Assembly: GCA_002118135.1 (NCBI GenBank)
Contig: BDIU01000252.1
Span: 1-64,000 of the forward strand
Direction of reading: 5' to 3'
DNA from: Trebouxia sp. TZW2008
Lineage: Eukaryota; Chlorophyta; Trebouxiophyceae; Trebouxiales; Trebouxiaceae
Length of the DNA: 64,000 nt
Below are positions 21,443-31,889 of this stretch, piece by piece (positions within the stretch are counted from its first letter, which is position 1; the number at the start of each line of letters is the position of its first letter). Under the pieces are notes generated by a model, which made no database searches, was not told the DNA's origin, and saw nothing but the letters and a program-made list of their open reading frames with translations. Made by a program: the position numbers and the translations under genes.

Positions 21443-24400
21443 ATGCAGTACAGTCTAGCTCGATCAGTGACTCCGACAAAACCTTGCATACGCGTACAGC
21501 GATCGTGTAATCGAATCAAGTGCACTACTCATGTCCGAGCTTCAGTTCAGACAATAGCTCGGCGAAAAGCATCGTTTTCGAGCCGCTTCAGCACAAGCAT
21601 GCCACATGCAAGTCCAAGCACGCGTCGGGACCTCAGTGCGCGCGCTGAGGAAGGTGAAGGCCTCTTGGTACGTCTGCATAAAACGATAAGTCAACAGCAA
21701 TTTCGCTGATGCGTGTCGATTCGACGGTCGACTTTCGGGCCGTGATCACATAACATCTTTGCTGCACCATACCTGCATATGGAATATATCATAAATACTG
21801 CCGCTACAAAACAAGAACCACTGTGATTGCTGCAGAACAGCATGCCAACGTAGCACTTGCTATTGCGCTGGCGCGTGACTCAAACTCTGGATTCACACGC
21901 ATAGCCTAACACATGGTTACTCATAACATGATATGATCTTCAGGCAGCGTCAGGAGAGCAGACAGCAACAGCGCCATCACCAGCGCGGCAAGTTGACTGG
22001 GTCATGACATCTCTTGTGTTCCTGTTTCCTGCTATTGGTGGGCTGCTGTTCGGTTATGACATAGGCGCCACATCTGGAGCACTGGTATCAATCACTAGTG
22101 AGCAAACATCTGGAACAGACTGGTAGGCATTGCTTACATTTGAAGCATACTTGAGCTGCAGGCACTATACACATCATTAGTTATGTCATTGCGTCACATG
22201 TCAAATGCTTTCAGAGCTCAAGTTTGTTATGTTTGCATGGTGTGTGTATTCCAACATGTGCATAGTCATGGACAGGTTACTCAAATGATTGCAATGAAAA
22301 AACACAACAGTCTGTCCCCATTCAATTCATGCCTGGTGGTGAGCAGCAGCCTGTCTGAAAAATGTGCCTTCTCAAGTGCAGGTACAGCCTATCTCCCTTT
22401 AAGTCAGGCCTGGTGGTAAGCAGCAGCCTGTTTGGGGCCCTGGCTGGCTCAGTGGGGGCCTTCCTCTTTGGAGATAAGCTAGGGCGACGAAAAGAGCTCA
22501 TGCTAGCAGCCTGCCTGTATGGTGTGTAGTAGCAAGACAGGGGCCATAGCAGCACACAGTGATGGGCATGTATGGTGTATGTCTTATGACAAGCCTGCTC
22601 GCATGTCTGCAAAGATATAGTAGCAAGCCTTCCTGTTGCGGGACGAGCTAGGGCTCATGTTGGCAGCCTGCCTGTACGATGTGTGCATGAACAGGCCCTT
22701 GCATTGATCACTATATTACACAGTGACTGTCCCTTCATGCATCTGTGCCTTTCTTTGGACAAGCTTGGGCAAAGGAAGGAGCTCATGCTAGCCCATCTGT
22801 ACGGTGTGTGTGCGTGAACAGGCCCTTGCATTGGTCAGTGTGTTACACAGTGACTGTCCCTTCTTGTATCTGTGCCTTTCTTTGGACAAGCCTGGGCAAA
22901 GGAAGGAGCTCATGCTAGCAGCCTGTCTGAACGGTGTGTGTGCGTCAACAGGCCCTTGCATTGGTCAGTGTGTTACACAGTGACTGTCCCTTCTTGTATC
23001 TGTGCCTGTCTTTGGACAAGCTTGGGCCAAGGAGAGAGCTCAGGCTGGCAGCTTGACTGTACAGTACAGTGTGTATGCAGTACCAGGTCTATGCACTTGT
23101 TATAGCACCGGTCACACTAGCATGCATGTCAGCAGCTCGCAGCACTTAGCCTTTTTGTCTGGAGATACGCTAGGGCAAAACAATCGAGCCTTTGTACCAA
23201 CTTGTGTCACCAATGTATTGTTTGATTGCAGGTGCAGCAGCAGCATCACTGCTGGTAGCGCCCAGCTATCCTCTGCTGTTGGCTGGACGCGTCACCTATG
23301 GGTTGGGCATAGGCTTTGCCATGCATGCAGCCCCTGCCTACATTGCTGAAACGGCCCCTGCCTCAGTGCGAGGCCTCCTAATCAGGCAAGTCCTAGTGGA
23401 TTTGAAAGCATGCTGTTGGCTGGTTGCGTCACCTATGGCTTGGGCTTAGGTTTTGCAATTCATGCAGCCCCTGCATACATGGCTGAAACGGCCCCTGCAT
23501 ACATTGCTGAAACGGCCCCTGCATCAGTGCAAGGCCTCCTGATTAGGCAAGTATCTTAGCCTTCATTAGAATGCTCACTCATGCACGCACTTCTGCTATG
23601 CATGCAGCCCCTGCCTACATTGGGGAAACAGCCCCTGCGTCAGTGCGAGGCCTCCTAGTCAGGCAAGTCCTACTGTATCTGTAAAGCATGCTGTGGAGTG
23701 GTTATGCTATTGGTGTTGAATGCTGTCTTGTGCGTAGTCCCCGCCTACATCGCTGAAACAGTCTCATCAGTGGTTTAATTCTGACCAGGACTGTCTGGGG
23801 TGCAGTCTAAAGGAGGGCTTCATTGTGGATGGGATTTTGCTGGGCTACTAAGCCTCAGCCCACTCATGAATGAGGGTGGGAAGGAGGAGATAATGGGGGG
23901 AGAGCTTCTTGGTCTCCGTGCTTTCATGCTAGTCAGACCTGCACAAGCTGATGAGTTTGTACTGCTTGTGTTACAGTCTTATGGAGGGATTCATTGTGGT
24001 TGGGATTTGCTGGGCTACCTGGCATCGGCTCTGTGGATGGGGGGTGAAGGTGGGGAGCGGGGTGTTGGGCTGGGTGCTTTCATACTTGTCAGGTTTGCAT
24101 GGTGTGTTGATCTGTACTGCTTGTGTTGCAGTCTTAAGGAGGAATTCATTGTGGGTGGGATTTTGCTGGGCTACTTGGCCTCAGCCCTATGGGTGGGGGA
24201 GGAGGGGGGCTGGCGCTACACGTACTGCGTGTTGTCTAAATGCTGGGCTGAGATTGTGGGCACAAGATGTCTGCAGACACTATGACATGCTGAATCGTGC
24301 ACATGAAACTGCTGATGAAATTGCTTGGGGTGCAGTCTGAAGGAGGGATTCATAGTGGGGGGCATCCTACTAGGGTACCTGGCATCAGCCCTGTGGGTGG

Positions 24401-27400
24401 GGGAGGAGGGGGGCTGGCGCTACATGTATGGGGCGGCCCTGCCCCCAGCCCTCCTGCTCCTTGCCGGCATGGTCAGCACTCTTCCTTCTTTTCAATTTTT
24501 GTTCTTCTTCTTCTTTCACTCATTGGGGCTGGTGCTGCTGGTGCTACATGTACAGGGAGGCCCTGCCTCAGGCCTTCCTACTCCTTGTTGCCATGGTCGG
24601 GCCTATTTTTCTCTTCATGTGATCTTTCCTGTGATCTATGTGATCCAGCTTTCCCATTCGTCTCTTGGCAGGCAGGAGGCACGCACCTGTCACCTGCTTG
24701 CATTCACTTGGGCGTTGATGTAGATTGCTGATGTACAAGTCTAGCAAGCCTTCACTACTAATCGCTGATATGACAATTGCACAAGCAGCCAGGCAGTATC
24801 GCAGGGAGGAAAGGCATGCATTTCTCCCATTGCCCTCCCATGGACACTACAGACTACTGAAGCACAAGCCCACTGATCCGTGACTACCTGCTGAAATAGC
24901 GTTCCCAGAGGCAGCCACGCTGTGCAACAAATAATGCGTGACTTTCACCGGCTTGCATTCATCTAGCACTGTGGGTTGTTGCTTTGAAGGCAGCAATCCC
25001 TGGCTGCCTTTAGACAGAGGCTCCCGTTATGACGCCTAACGGCATAGACTTTTCTTTTCTTTCTTTTCTTTTCTTTTCTTTTCTTTTTCTTTTCTTTTCT
25101 TTTCTTTTCTTTTCTTTTCTTTTCTTTTTCTTTTTCTTTTCTTTTCTTTTCTTTTCTTTTCTTTTCTTTTCTTTTCTTTTCTTTTCTTTTCTTTTCTTTT
25201 CTTTTCTTTTCTTTTCTTTTCTTTTCTTTTTCTTTTCTTTTCTTTTCTTTTCTTCTCTTCTCTTTTCTTTTCTTTTCTTTTCTTTTCTTTTCTTTTCTTT
25301 TCTTTTCTTTTCTTTTCTTTTCTTCTCTTTTCTTTTCTTTTCTTCATCTAGGGGCCAAGTGCAGCCTACTGATGTACACTTCACCTGGTTCCTGACCAGC
25401 GACTGCTGATGCAGTCAACTGAGCTGACCAGCAACTGCTGATGTGACGATTCTATAGGCATGGTTGCCAGAATCGCCAAGGTGGCTGCTGCTTTCTGGGG
25501 CATCTCGGGAACAGGCAGAAGGGGCAGTCAGAAGGGCCTGGGGCCGTTCTGCATCAGACAGCCAGGCAGTGCGGCAGGAGGTGTCCAACATGCTTACAGA
25601 CAAACCCTCTTCCTCAGGTGAGCTTTGGGCCTTTTGCACAAGTCCAAGCACTGAACCAGCTGTCAGTTTGCACTGGTGACATTGCCATTGCCTGTCTAGG
25701 CAGGAGGTGTCCAACATGCTTACAGACAAATTATCTTCCTTAGGTAACCTTTGGGCCTTTTGCACAAGTCCAAGCACTGAACCAGCTGTCAGTTTGCACT
25801 GGTGACATTGCCATTGCCTGTCTAGGCAGGAGGTGTCCAACACGCTTACAGACAAATTATCTTCCTTAGGTAACCTTTGGGCCTTTTGCACAAGTCCAAG
25901 CACTGAACCAGCTGTCAGTTTGCACTGGTGACATTGCCATTGCCTGTCTAGGCAGGAGGTATCCAACATGCTTACAGACAAACTATCTTCCTTAGGTAAC
26001 CTTCGGGCCTTTTGCACAAGTCCAAGCACTCAACAGGCTGTCAGTTTGCATTGCTGACATTGACATTGACTGTCCAGGCAGGAGGTGTCCAACATGCTTA
26101 CAGACAAACCATCTTCCTTAGGCACTCAACAGGCTGTCACTTTGCATTGATGACATTGACATTGACTGTCGTGGCAGGAGGTGTCCATCATGCTTACAGA
26201 CAGACCCTTTTCCTCAGGTAAGGTGTGTTGTCCAACATGCTTACAGAGAAACCCTCTTCCTCAGGTGCAGTATATTGGCATCCTGCATGAGTCCAAGCAC
26301 TGACAACCTGTCGTCTGTTGTGCATGACTTGTATAGGCTGTGGCCCAAGATGCTTGCAGACAAACCTTCAGAGCGAAGGTAGCTTTGGGGCTTTTACCTG
26401 AACCGGAAAGCAAGCATGCATGATATGAATATGGATGCTGACAGTCATGGAGTTACTGATCCTTCTCTGCATCTTGGGCTATGCTATGCACATGGTTCAC
26501 ATATACACAGACATAGCTGTGAAGATTGACACACATAGACATGCGAAAACACTTAGTGGCGATGCCTCTGAGGGTGATTTGGGAGCACTTTCAGGGACCG
26601 CAACGTGAAGCCTCCACTGCTTGGTAGCAATTTCATGTCATTCCAACAGATCGGTGGACAGCCATGCATGCTATACTATGCTGCCAAGAATTCCATAGGG
26701 GCACAAATACAGACGTTGATTCATACTGTACCTGCAGGTGGTTTGGGAGCACTTTTCAGGGGCAACAATGTGAGGCCTCTCCTTATTGGCAGCAGCCTCA
26801 TGCTGTTCCAACAGATCACTGGACAGCCAAGCGTGCTGTACTATGCTGCAAAGATCTTCAAGGATGCAGGATTTTCCTCAGACGCTGATGCTACTAGGGT
26901 GTCTGTTGTTCTTGGATTCTTCAAATTGGTCATGACAGGTGAGCTTCATGCCTGTCATGACAACATGTACATATCTGCGTGCTGTCATGATAGCATGTAC
27001 ATGTCTGTGTTCTGTCATGATAACATGTGCATGTTTGTGTGCTGCATCATGCTGCAAAGATCTTGAAGGATGCGGGGTTTTGCCTCAGAGGCTGATGCAA
27101 CCAGAGTGTCTGTTGTTCTCTGCTTCTTCAAACTGGTCATGACAGGTGAGCTGCATGCTTGTCATGGTCAAGATGTCAATTTCAGTCTGTGCATGTCACT
27201 TTCACAGTCAAGACGTCTGTTCCAGTCTGTACATGTCACTTTCATAGTCAAGACGTCTTTTCCAGTCTGTGCATCTCACTTGAGCTATTGCTTTTGTTGC
27301 ATACCTGTCATGGCAAGATGTTCATGCAACATCTCGATTTGCAACATATACATGCAAATGTATGCAAATATTTGCAAACCTATGCCTCCTATCTCAACTC

Positions 27401-30400
27401 ACATACAGATCTATGCATGTGAGCCGAGATGCTGTGCTTTGGAAGTTTTGTGAGCGACAGCATCTGTTCTTTGCTTTTCAGTTCTGTTGATTTCATCTCG
27501 GATCCTCCCTGATTCTCTGCAGGAGTGGCAGTAGCTGCAGTAGACAGTGTAGGGCGGCGGCCTCGGTTACTATGGGGTGTCTCACCCCTGGTCCTGTCTC
27601 TACTGACCCTGAGTGGTGCCTAAGCCTACTCCTTTGTTTTCAATTCCCTTTTTTCCCTTTTCCTGTTCAATCCTGTGTAATTTGTTGTGTATACGTTCTA
27701 CAGGGGCGGCAGTGGCAACAGTAGACAGTCTGGGGTGACGGCCTTTGCTTTTATGGGTCGTATCAGGGCTTGTGCTGTCTCTATCGGCCCTATTCCAAAT
27801 TCTGTCCCTCCACCTTCAACGCGCTCCTGTTCACTTCCCTGCTTCTGTTCTGCTACAGGTGGTACAGTGGCAACAGTGGACAGTGTGGAACGGAGGCCGC
27901 TGCTGCTGTGGGGTGTATCAGGGCTTATGCTGTCTCAACTGGCCCTAGTCCAAATTGTGTCCCTCCACCTTCAACGCGTTTCTGTTAACTTCCCTGCTTC
28001 TGTTCTGCTACAGGTGTTGCAGTGGCAACAGTGGACAGTGTGGGGCGGAGGCCGCTGCTGCTGTGGGGTGTGTCAGGATTGGTGCTGTCGCTACTCGCCC
28101 TGAGCGGAGCTCAAAGCCTAGCCAAAGGCGATGTTGCAACCTGGGTCAGCGTGGCAGGCCTCCTCACTTACACAGCCTCCTATCAGGTAACCACAGCAAC
28201 TGCAGCGTGACAAACCAAATCACACAGCGATAATGACAAAAAGCCAAATCACATACTAGAAATGGCCAAAAGCCTAGCCAAAGCCGATGTTAGCGTGGCA
28301 GGCCTGCTCACTTAGACAGCCTCCCATCAGGTGTTTGTTATGATTACATGCATGCATTTACATGGCGATAGTCCAATAATAAGAGCAGATGGTGACTCTA
28401 TACTGGCCATAAGTATTGCTCAATCCCTTGCCAAAAGCGGTGTGGCGACCTGGGTTAGCGTGGCAGGCCTGCTCATATACACAGCATCCTATCAGGTATG
28501 CATTTTTGATCACATGCATGCGTTTACATGGCCAAAGTTGCATCACAAGTAGATGATGACTCTGTACTGGCCATACTTGTTGCTGAAAGCCTGGCCAAAC
28601 TCAATGTTGCAGCCTGGGTCAGCGTGGCAGGCCTGCTCACTTGAACAGCCTCTTATCATGTGATTATTGTGACAGGACTGAAAGAAACCAACTCACACGG
28701 TGGTAACAACAACATGCCTAGCTACAGGTGATGTGGCAACCTGGGTTGTTGTGGCAGGGCCTGCTCCCTTGCACAGCTTCCTGTCAGGTTTGCGCCGTAA
28801 CTATATGCAAGCCATTACATGGCTACAGTCATGTGGTGGTGACTCATAGGTGTATATCACACAGTTGTTAGCAGGGCAGGCCTGCTCATGTTCATTTCAT
28901 TTCAGTTATCTTTTTCCGCTTCAAAAAGAAATGGAATGGAATGGAATGGAATGGAATGGAATGGAATGGAATGGAATGGAATGGAATGGAATGGAATGGA
29001 ATGGAATGGAACGGAATGGAACGGGATGGGATGGAACGGGATGGGATGGAAAGGGATGGGATGGAACGGAATGGAACGGAATGGAATGGAATGAAATGAA
29101 ATGAAATGGAATGAAATGAATCCTATTGGTTCTGCATTGTGAGTACAGTGGCATCATCAAAGGGACATGCCAATTAGGATACAAGTATTGTCTTGTAAGC
29201 ATCAGCCACCGCGATGAGCAGACTCGCGCAGTGATAGGCACAGCAATCTAGTCACATACCTGGCAGTGAGTTTGGCTGATATGGCGAGTTATATCTGCTT
29301 GTGTGCATAGTGCACAGTTCAAAGTCTGGTTCACATAGCATTACAGGCAAGTGAATGTGCTGATGATGCTTTTGGTCATGTCTCAAGTAATGGACCAAGA
29401 AACAGAGTGAAGAAAACAACCACAGACCAGCAGAAAATGCGGTTGCACAAAAAACCCAAACATCGTAACATTGTGTCATGCCTGCCTGCAGGTCAGTTTT
29501 GGCCCCATCAGCTGGCTATTGGTAGGAGAAATTTTCCCACTTTCTGTCAGGTGGGATAGCCTTCAACATTTGTAATGACTTGGTTGACTTCTACCAGAAC
29601 TCCAATGCAAGAACAAGCTGCATGCATATGGTACAAGCTGGCTGTTTTGCACTCCATACTTGATGTGCTGCAGCCTCACAGGTGTGTATACAGCATGCAA
29701 TCGCTGTCGGTGCATGCTGTGTTGATAGGCCAATACGTATGCTACAATCAAGACTGTTGCTGTGTGATCCATAAGATCTGGCAACACCACTGTGCAGTTG
29801 TGATGCATCCTGTTGCGTCAAGCATGTCCTCTGATGTTGATAGCGTACATGGTATGGCAGGATGACGTGTATCTCGTATGATGTGAGTGATAGGCATCTT
29901 GTCTGCTGAGACAAGTTGGGTTGCAAAATCGCGTGCACCAGTTGTTCACCTTTGCTGACATTGGTGGTGCAGGGGTCAAGCAGCAGCTTTTGCCACCTTC
30001 ACAAATTTTGGATCAAACTTTTTGGTGAGTGTTACGGACATTCTGAGGCAGTGCTCTGCCTCATTCCTGTTGTGCAGCCGCCAAGCGGTTCTTGAGTTCA
30101 AAGCCAAGCCAAGTCTACGGCAATGTCATGAGTCCAATGCATGCCATAAGGCTGGTGCATGATGCTGTGTTTTGTTTGCAATGTACACATCCACTGCTAG
30201 CAGCAGTGGGTTGTACAAGTGTGCATGAGCTCCTGTACAATGCAAGCTCGACCTGGTTGGTGAGATTTGTGTCTTACCTGCAGCATAATTATGGTTCTGC
30301 TTACTGCGGTTGACATCAAGGTCTGGTCCAGCTTCATCATGACGATTCATTGCACAACAAAGTCGCTTGAATACAGTTGATGTGTGAACTTAAAACGTGC

Positions 30401-30689
30401 AACCCCTGAGCCTGCTTCTGCTCACAGAGGCTCCTGTTTAGATGCCTAAAGGTGCACTTCCTTCTAGAAGATCGTCTTTGTTATTCTCAGATTGGCATGT
30501 GCATCTCGACAGGTGAGTCTGGTGCTCCCCACATTGGAAGACAAGGCTGGTTTGGGAGCAACATATCTGATTTTTGCTGGCATTGGGGTTGTCTCTGTGG
30601 CATCAATATGTGCAACAGTGCCTGAGACTAAAGGCAAGACATTGGAAGAAATTGAGGCCTTATGGGTGGAGCAGGATAAGGGGAGCTGA
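21443..30689 (+). CDS. Plastidic sugar/H+ symporter, MFS sugar-porter family
   Basis: Twelve-helix MFS sugar transporter most like the plant chloroplast D-xylose-proton symporter-like 3 group (Arabidopsis At5g59250), so probably in the plastid envelope; the substrate is not certain. Eleven exons join in phase: 21443-21667, 21944-22122, 22382-22521, 23232-23385, 24336-24471, 25458-25617, 26738-26938, 28014-28186, 29492-29550, 29973-30024 and 30513-30689, giving 551 aa. Exon 1 is a Ser/Arg-rich transit peptide. Motifs in order: GGLLFGYDIGATSGA, FLFGDKLGRRKELM, GRVTYGLGIGFAMHAAPAY with YIAETAP, LPESPRWLL, LFQQITGQPSVLYYA, VDSVGRRPLLLWGVS, FGPISWLLVGEIFP, TVPETKGKTLEEIE. All sugar-porter signatures are intact. 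The intron at 23386 has a GC donor (GCAAGT). Introns are filled with copies of neighbouring exon edges and two pentanucleotide microsatellites. Confidence 0.95.
22620..23060 (+). repeat. Donor-side copies of symporter exon 3
   Basis: Roughly four copies of the end of exon 3 (the segment encoding GRRKELMLAACLYG and the following GTGTGT donor) begin near 22645, 22750, 22876 and 23000. The last three are 126 bp apart. All are downstream of the true exon. A short acceptor-side copy (GCCTGGTGGTGAGCAGCAGC) lies upstream at about 22332. Confidence 0.85.
23386..23790 (+). repeat. Donor-side copies of symporter exon 4, with GC donors kept
   Basis: Copies of the segment encoding HAAPAYIAETAPASVRGLL recur at about 23408-23550 (with an internal duplication), 23598-23664 and, truncated, 23738-23770. 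The first two retain the AGGCAAGT GC-type donor seen at the real exon end. Confidence 0.88.
23800..24335 (+). repeat. Acceptor-side copies of symporter exon 5
   Basis: Three copies of the segment encoding LKEGFIVGGILLGYLASALW start near 23806, 23970 and 24130, ahead of the true exon at 24336. The first has an in-frame TAA and the second a deletion. The third remains readable through the GGWRY motif, then diverges. A donor-side copy of the same exon lies downstream at about 24538-24600. Confidence 0.9.
24990..25047 (+). mobile_element. Short dispersed element (GAGGCTC...GACGCCTAA family)
   Basis: The core CAGAGGCTCCCGTTATGACG continues with CCTAACGGCATAGAC and a pyrimidine tail. Related copies occur near 30425, 31263, 32215, 44778 and 63950 on this strand and near 50518 in reverse. 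The short conserved 3' end with a simple tail suggests a SINE or a SINE-like retroposon, but no pol III A and B boxes were recognised. Confidence 0.5.
25047..25347. repeat. (TTTTC)n microsatellite, about 300 bp
   Basis: Nearly pure TTTTC repeat with occasional length variants, in the intron between symporter exons 5 and 6. It begins exactly where the dispersed element's pyrimidine tail would be. The long Lys/Arg/Glu and Phe/Ser/Leu frames across it are artefacts of the repeat. Confidence 0.97.
25618..26300 (+). repeat. Six donor-side copies of symporter exon 6
   Basis: CAGGAGGTGTCCAACATGCT-type segments recur at 25701, 25827, 25953 and 26078 (period 125-126 bp), then in shortened form at 26175 and about 26226. 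They match the last 43 bases of exon 6 (25575-25617). All lie downstream of the true exon, and each keeps a GGTAA- or GGTGA-like donor. Confidence 0.93.
26585..27150 (+). repeat. Copies flanking symporter exon 7
   Basis: An acceptor-side copy lies upstream at about 26590-26700 (NVKPPLLGSNFMSFQQIGGQ instead of the true NVRPLLIGSSLMLFQQITGQ). A donor-side copy lies downstream at about 27045-27145 (repeating the end of the exon through LVMT and GTGAGC). The true exon is 26738-26938. Confidence 0.9.
27520..28013 (+). repeat. Three acceptor-side copies of symporter exon 8
   Basis: Copies begin near 27522, 27703 and 27858, each with a CAG acceptor. The first reads VAVAAVDSVGRRPRLLWGVS without interruption to a TAA just after LTLSGA. 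The second has a stop early on. The third reads TVATVDSVERRPLLLWGVSG but lacks a donor. The true exon (28014-28186) is the 3'-most. Confidence 0.92.
28260..28800 (+). repeat. Four donor-side copies of symporter exon 8
   Basis: Copies of the segment encoding SLAKGDVATWVSVAGLLTYT lie near 28265, 28420, 28585 and 28715. The second (about 28420-28497) is uninterrupted and ends in a good GTATGC donor. The others have stops or indels. All are downstream of the real exon. Confidence 0.9.
28930..29120. repeat. (GGAAT)n microsatellite
   Basis: About 190 bp of GGAAT/GGGAT pentamers, purer at the left and degenerating at the right, in the intron between symporter exons 8 and 9. The unit is the same pentamer as vertebrate satellite III, presumably by chance. 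Confidence 0.95.
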
Positions 30690-31889
30690 GACTGCTATTG
30701 CCAGATGGCACCTTTGCTGATATTGACTTTAGCAAGGCTGATTCGCGCAGAAAGCATCATTTTTGACTATATTTCAGCACTTTCAAGCAGCGTCAGCGCA
30801 TTGCGTAAGTCACCAGCTGCGGGTTTTGGTTTATCAGTCAGGTTGGCCCACAGACTAATGTGTGATGCTGCAATGTTTGCATGTGTGTGAGATAGGTACA
30901 TAAAAGTGCTTTGTGTGATGCATCACCCGGGCTAGGCTGTGTGAAGATACAAATTGACTGTCAGATGACAGATGTTTGCTGACTAGAGATGTGAAGTTAC
31001 ACAGAAGGACAAGCTGTCTTATCAAAAAACGATGCTGCAAAAATTACCGTTCTGCTGCAAACATACTGCGTCGCTCTTGATTTACATATTATGTAGGGCA
31101 TGACCAGTACAAATGCAGGAATTTCAAATGCTTCATGCTCACAGATTTATCCAGGTTGTCAGCCAATGACGAAGAGAGGGATGTACAATGAAATCACTCA
31201 ATGCCACATGCCCTACACCAGATTCTACAAGCCACACCACAATCCACGGCTGCTTTCACAGCCAGAGAAGCTCCCATTGCGACGCCTAACAGCAAAGACT
31301 TTTCGTTTCTACAAGCCACAGTGCTGACAATATCATAAACCTGGCGACACATCTAAAGTGTGGAGCAGACAATACTGAACTGGGCAGCAGGTGGTCTGAA
31401 TCACACATGCTGAACCAGCCTTGACGTTTACGCAGCTAGCATGCTGATGAGCTGAACACAAATGAGGCAGCACATGCTGAAGCGGCTTTGACGTTTGCAC
31501 AGCTAGCGCTAGCATACTAATGGACAGAACACAAATGAAGCAGCAAAAATGCTGACCATCTGTACAGAGATATGCCCACCACAAAACAATTGAACAAGGG
31601 ACATAATATGCTTGGCAAAGCTGAGATCAGTGCACCAAGACCAGCAGATTCTATAGTATTCTGAGCAAAGCTGAGATCAATGCTGTGGGGTTGTCAGAAC
31701 AGAGTGACAGACACTGTGGCAGTGCTTTGACGGGTTGAGAGCTTTTTTAGGACCCTTCAGTAGGAATCATTAGCTTTTTGACCCCTCAGAGAGAGTCCAT
31801 AAGCCTTTTTGGCCCATCAGAGAAAGACCATGAGCCCTTTTGAGCCCTCAGAGAAATACCACGAGCTGTTTTGACCCTTGAGAGAACGA
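30690..31889. other. Convergent spacer with minisatellite
   Basis: 3' flanks of the symporter (+) and the GH8 gene (-). It contains a copy of the dispersed element at about 31262-31315, a two-copy repeat of about 60 bp at 31390-31530 (around TTTGACGTTTGCACAGCTAG), and a tandem array of about five 35-40 bp units at 31735-31925 (around GACCCCTCAGAGAGAGTCCA). No gene was seen. Confidence 0.6.

Noticed and set aside
25010..25409. Long Lys/Arg/Glu and Phe/Ser/Leu open frames
   Set aside because: They are translations of the TTTTC microsatellite in several frames.
25415..26029. 204-codon minus-strand open frame with internal repeats
   Set aside because: It is the antisense of tandem donor-side copies of symporter exon 6; the repeated protein pattern follows the 126-bp DNA period, which is divisible by three.
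25618..26260. Regularly spaced repeats resembling a CRISPR array
   Set aside because: The units are exon copies with diverging spacers of exon-intron origin in a spliced eukaryotic gene.
28921..29241. Open frames of Ile-Pro-Phe-His or Glu-Trp-Asn-Gly repeats
   Set aside because: Translations of the GGAAT microsatellite.
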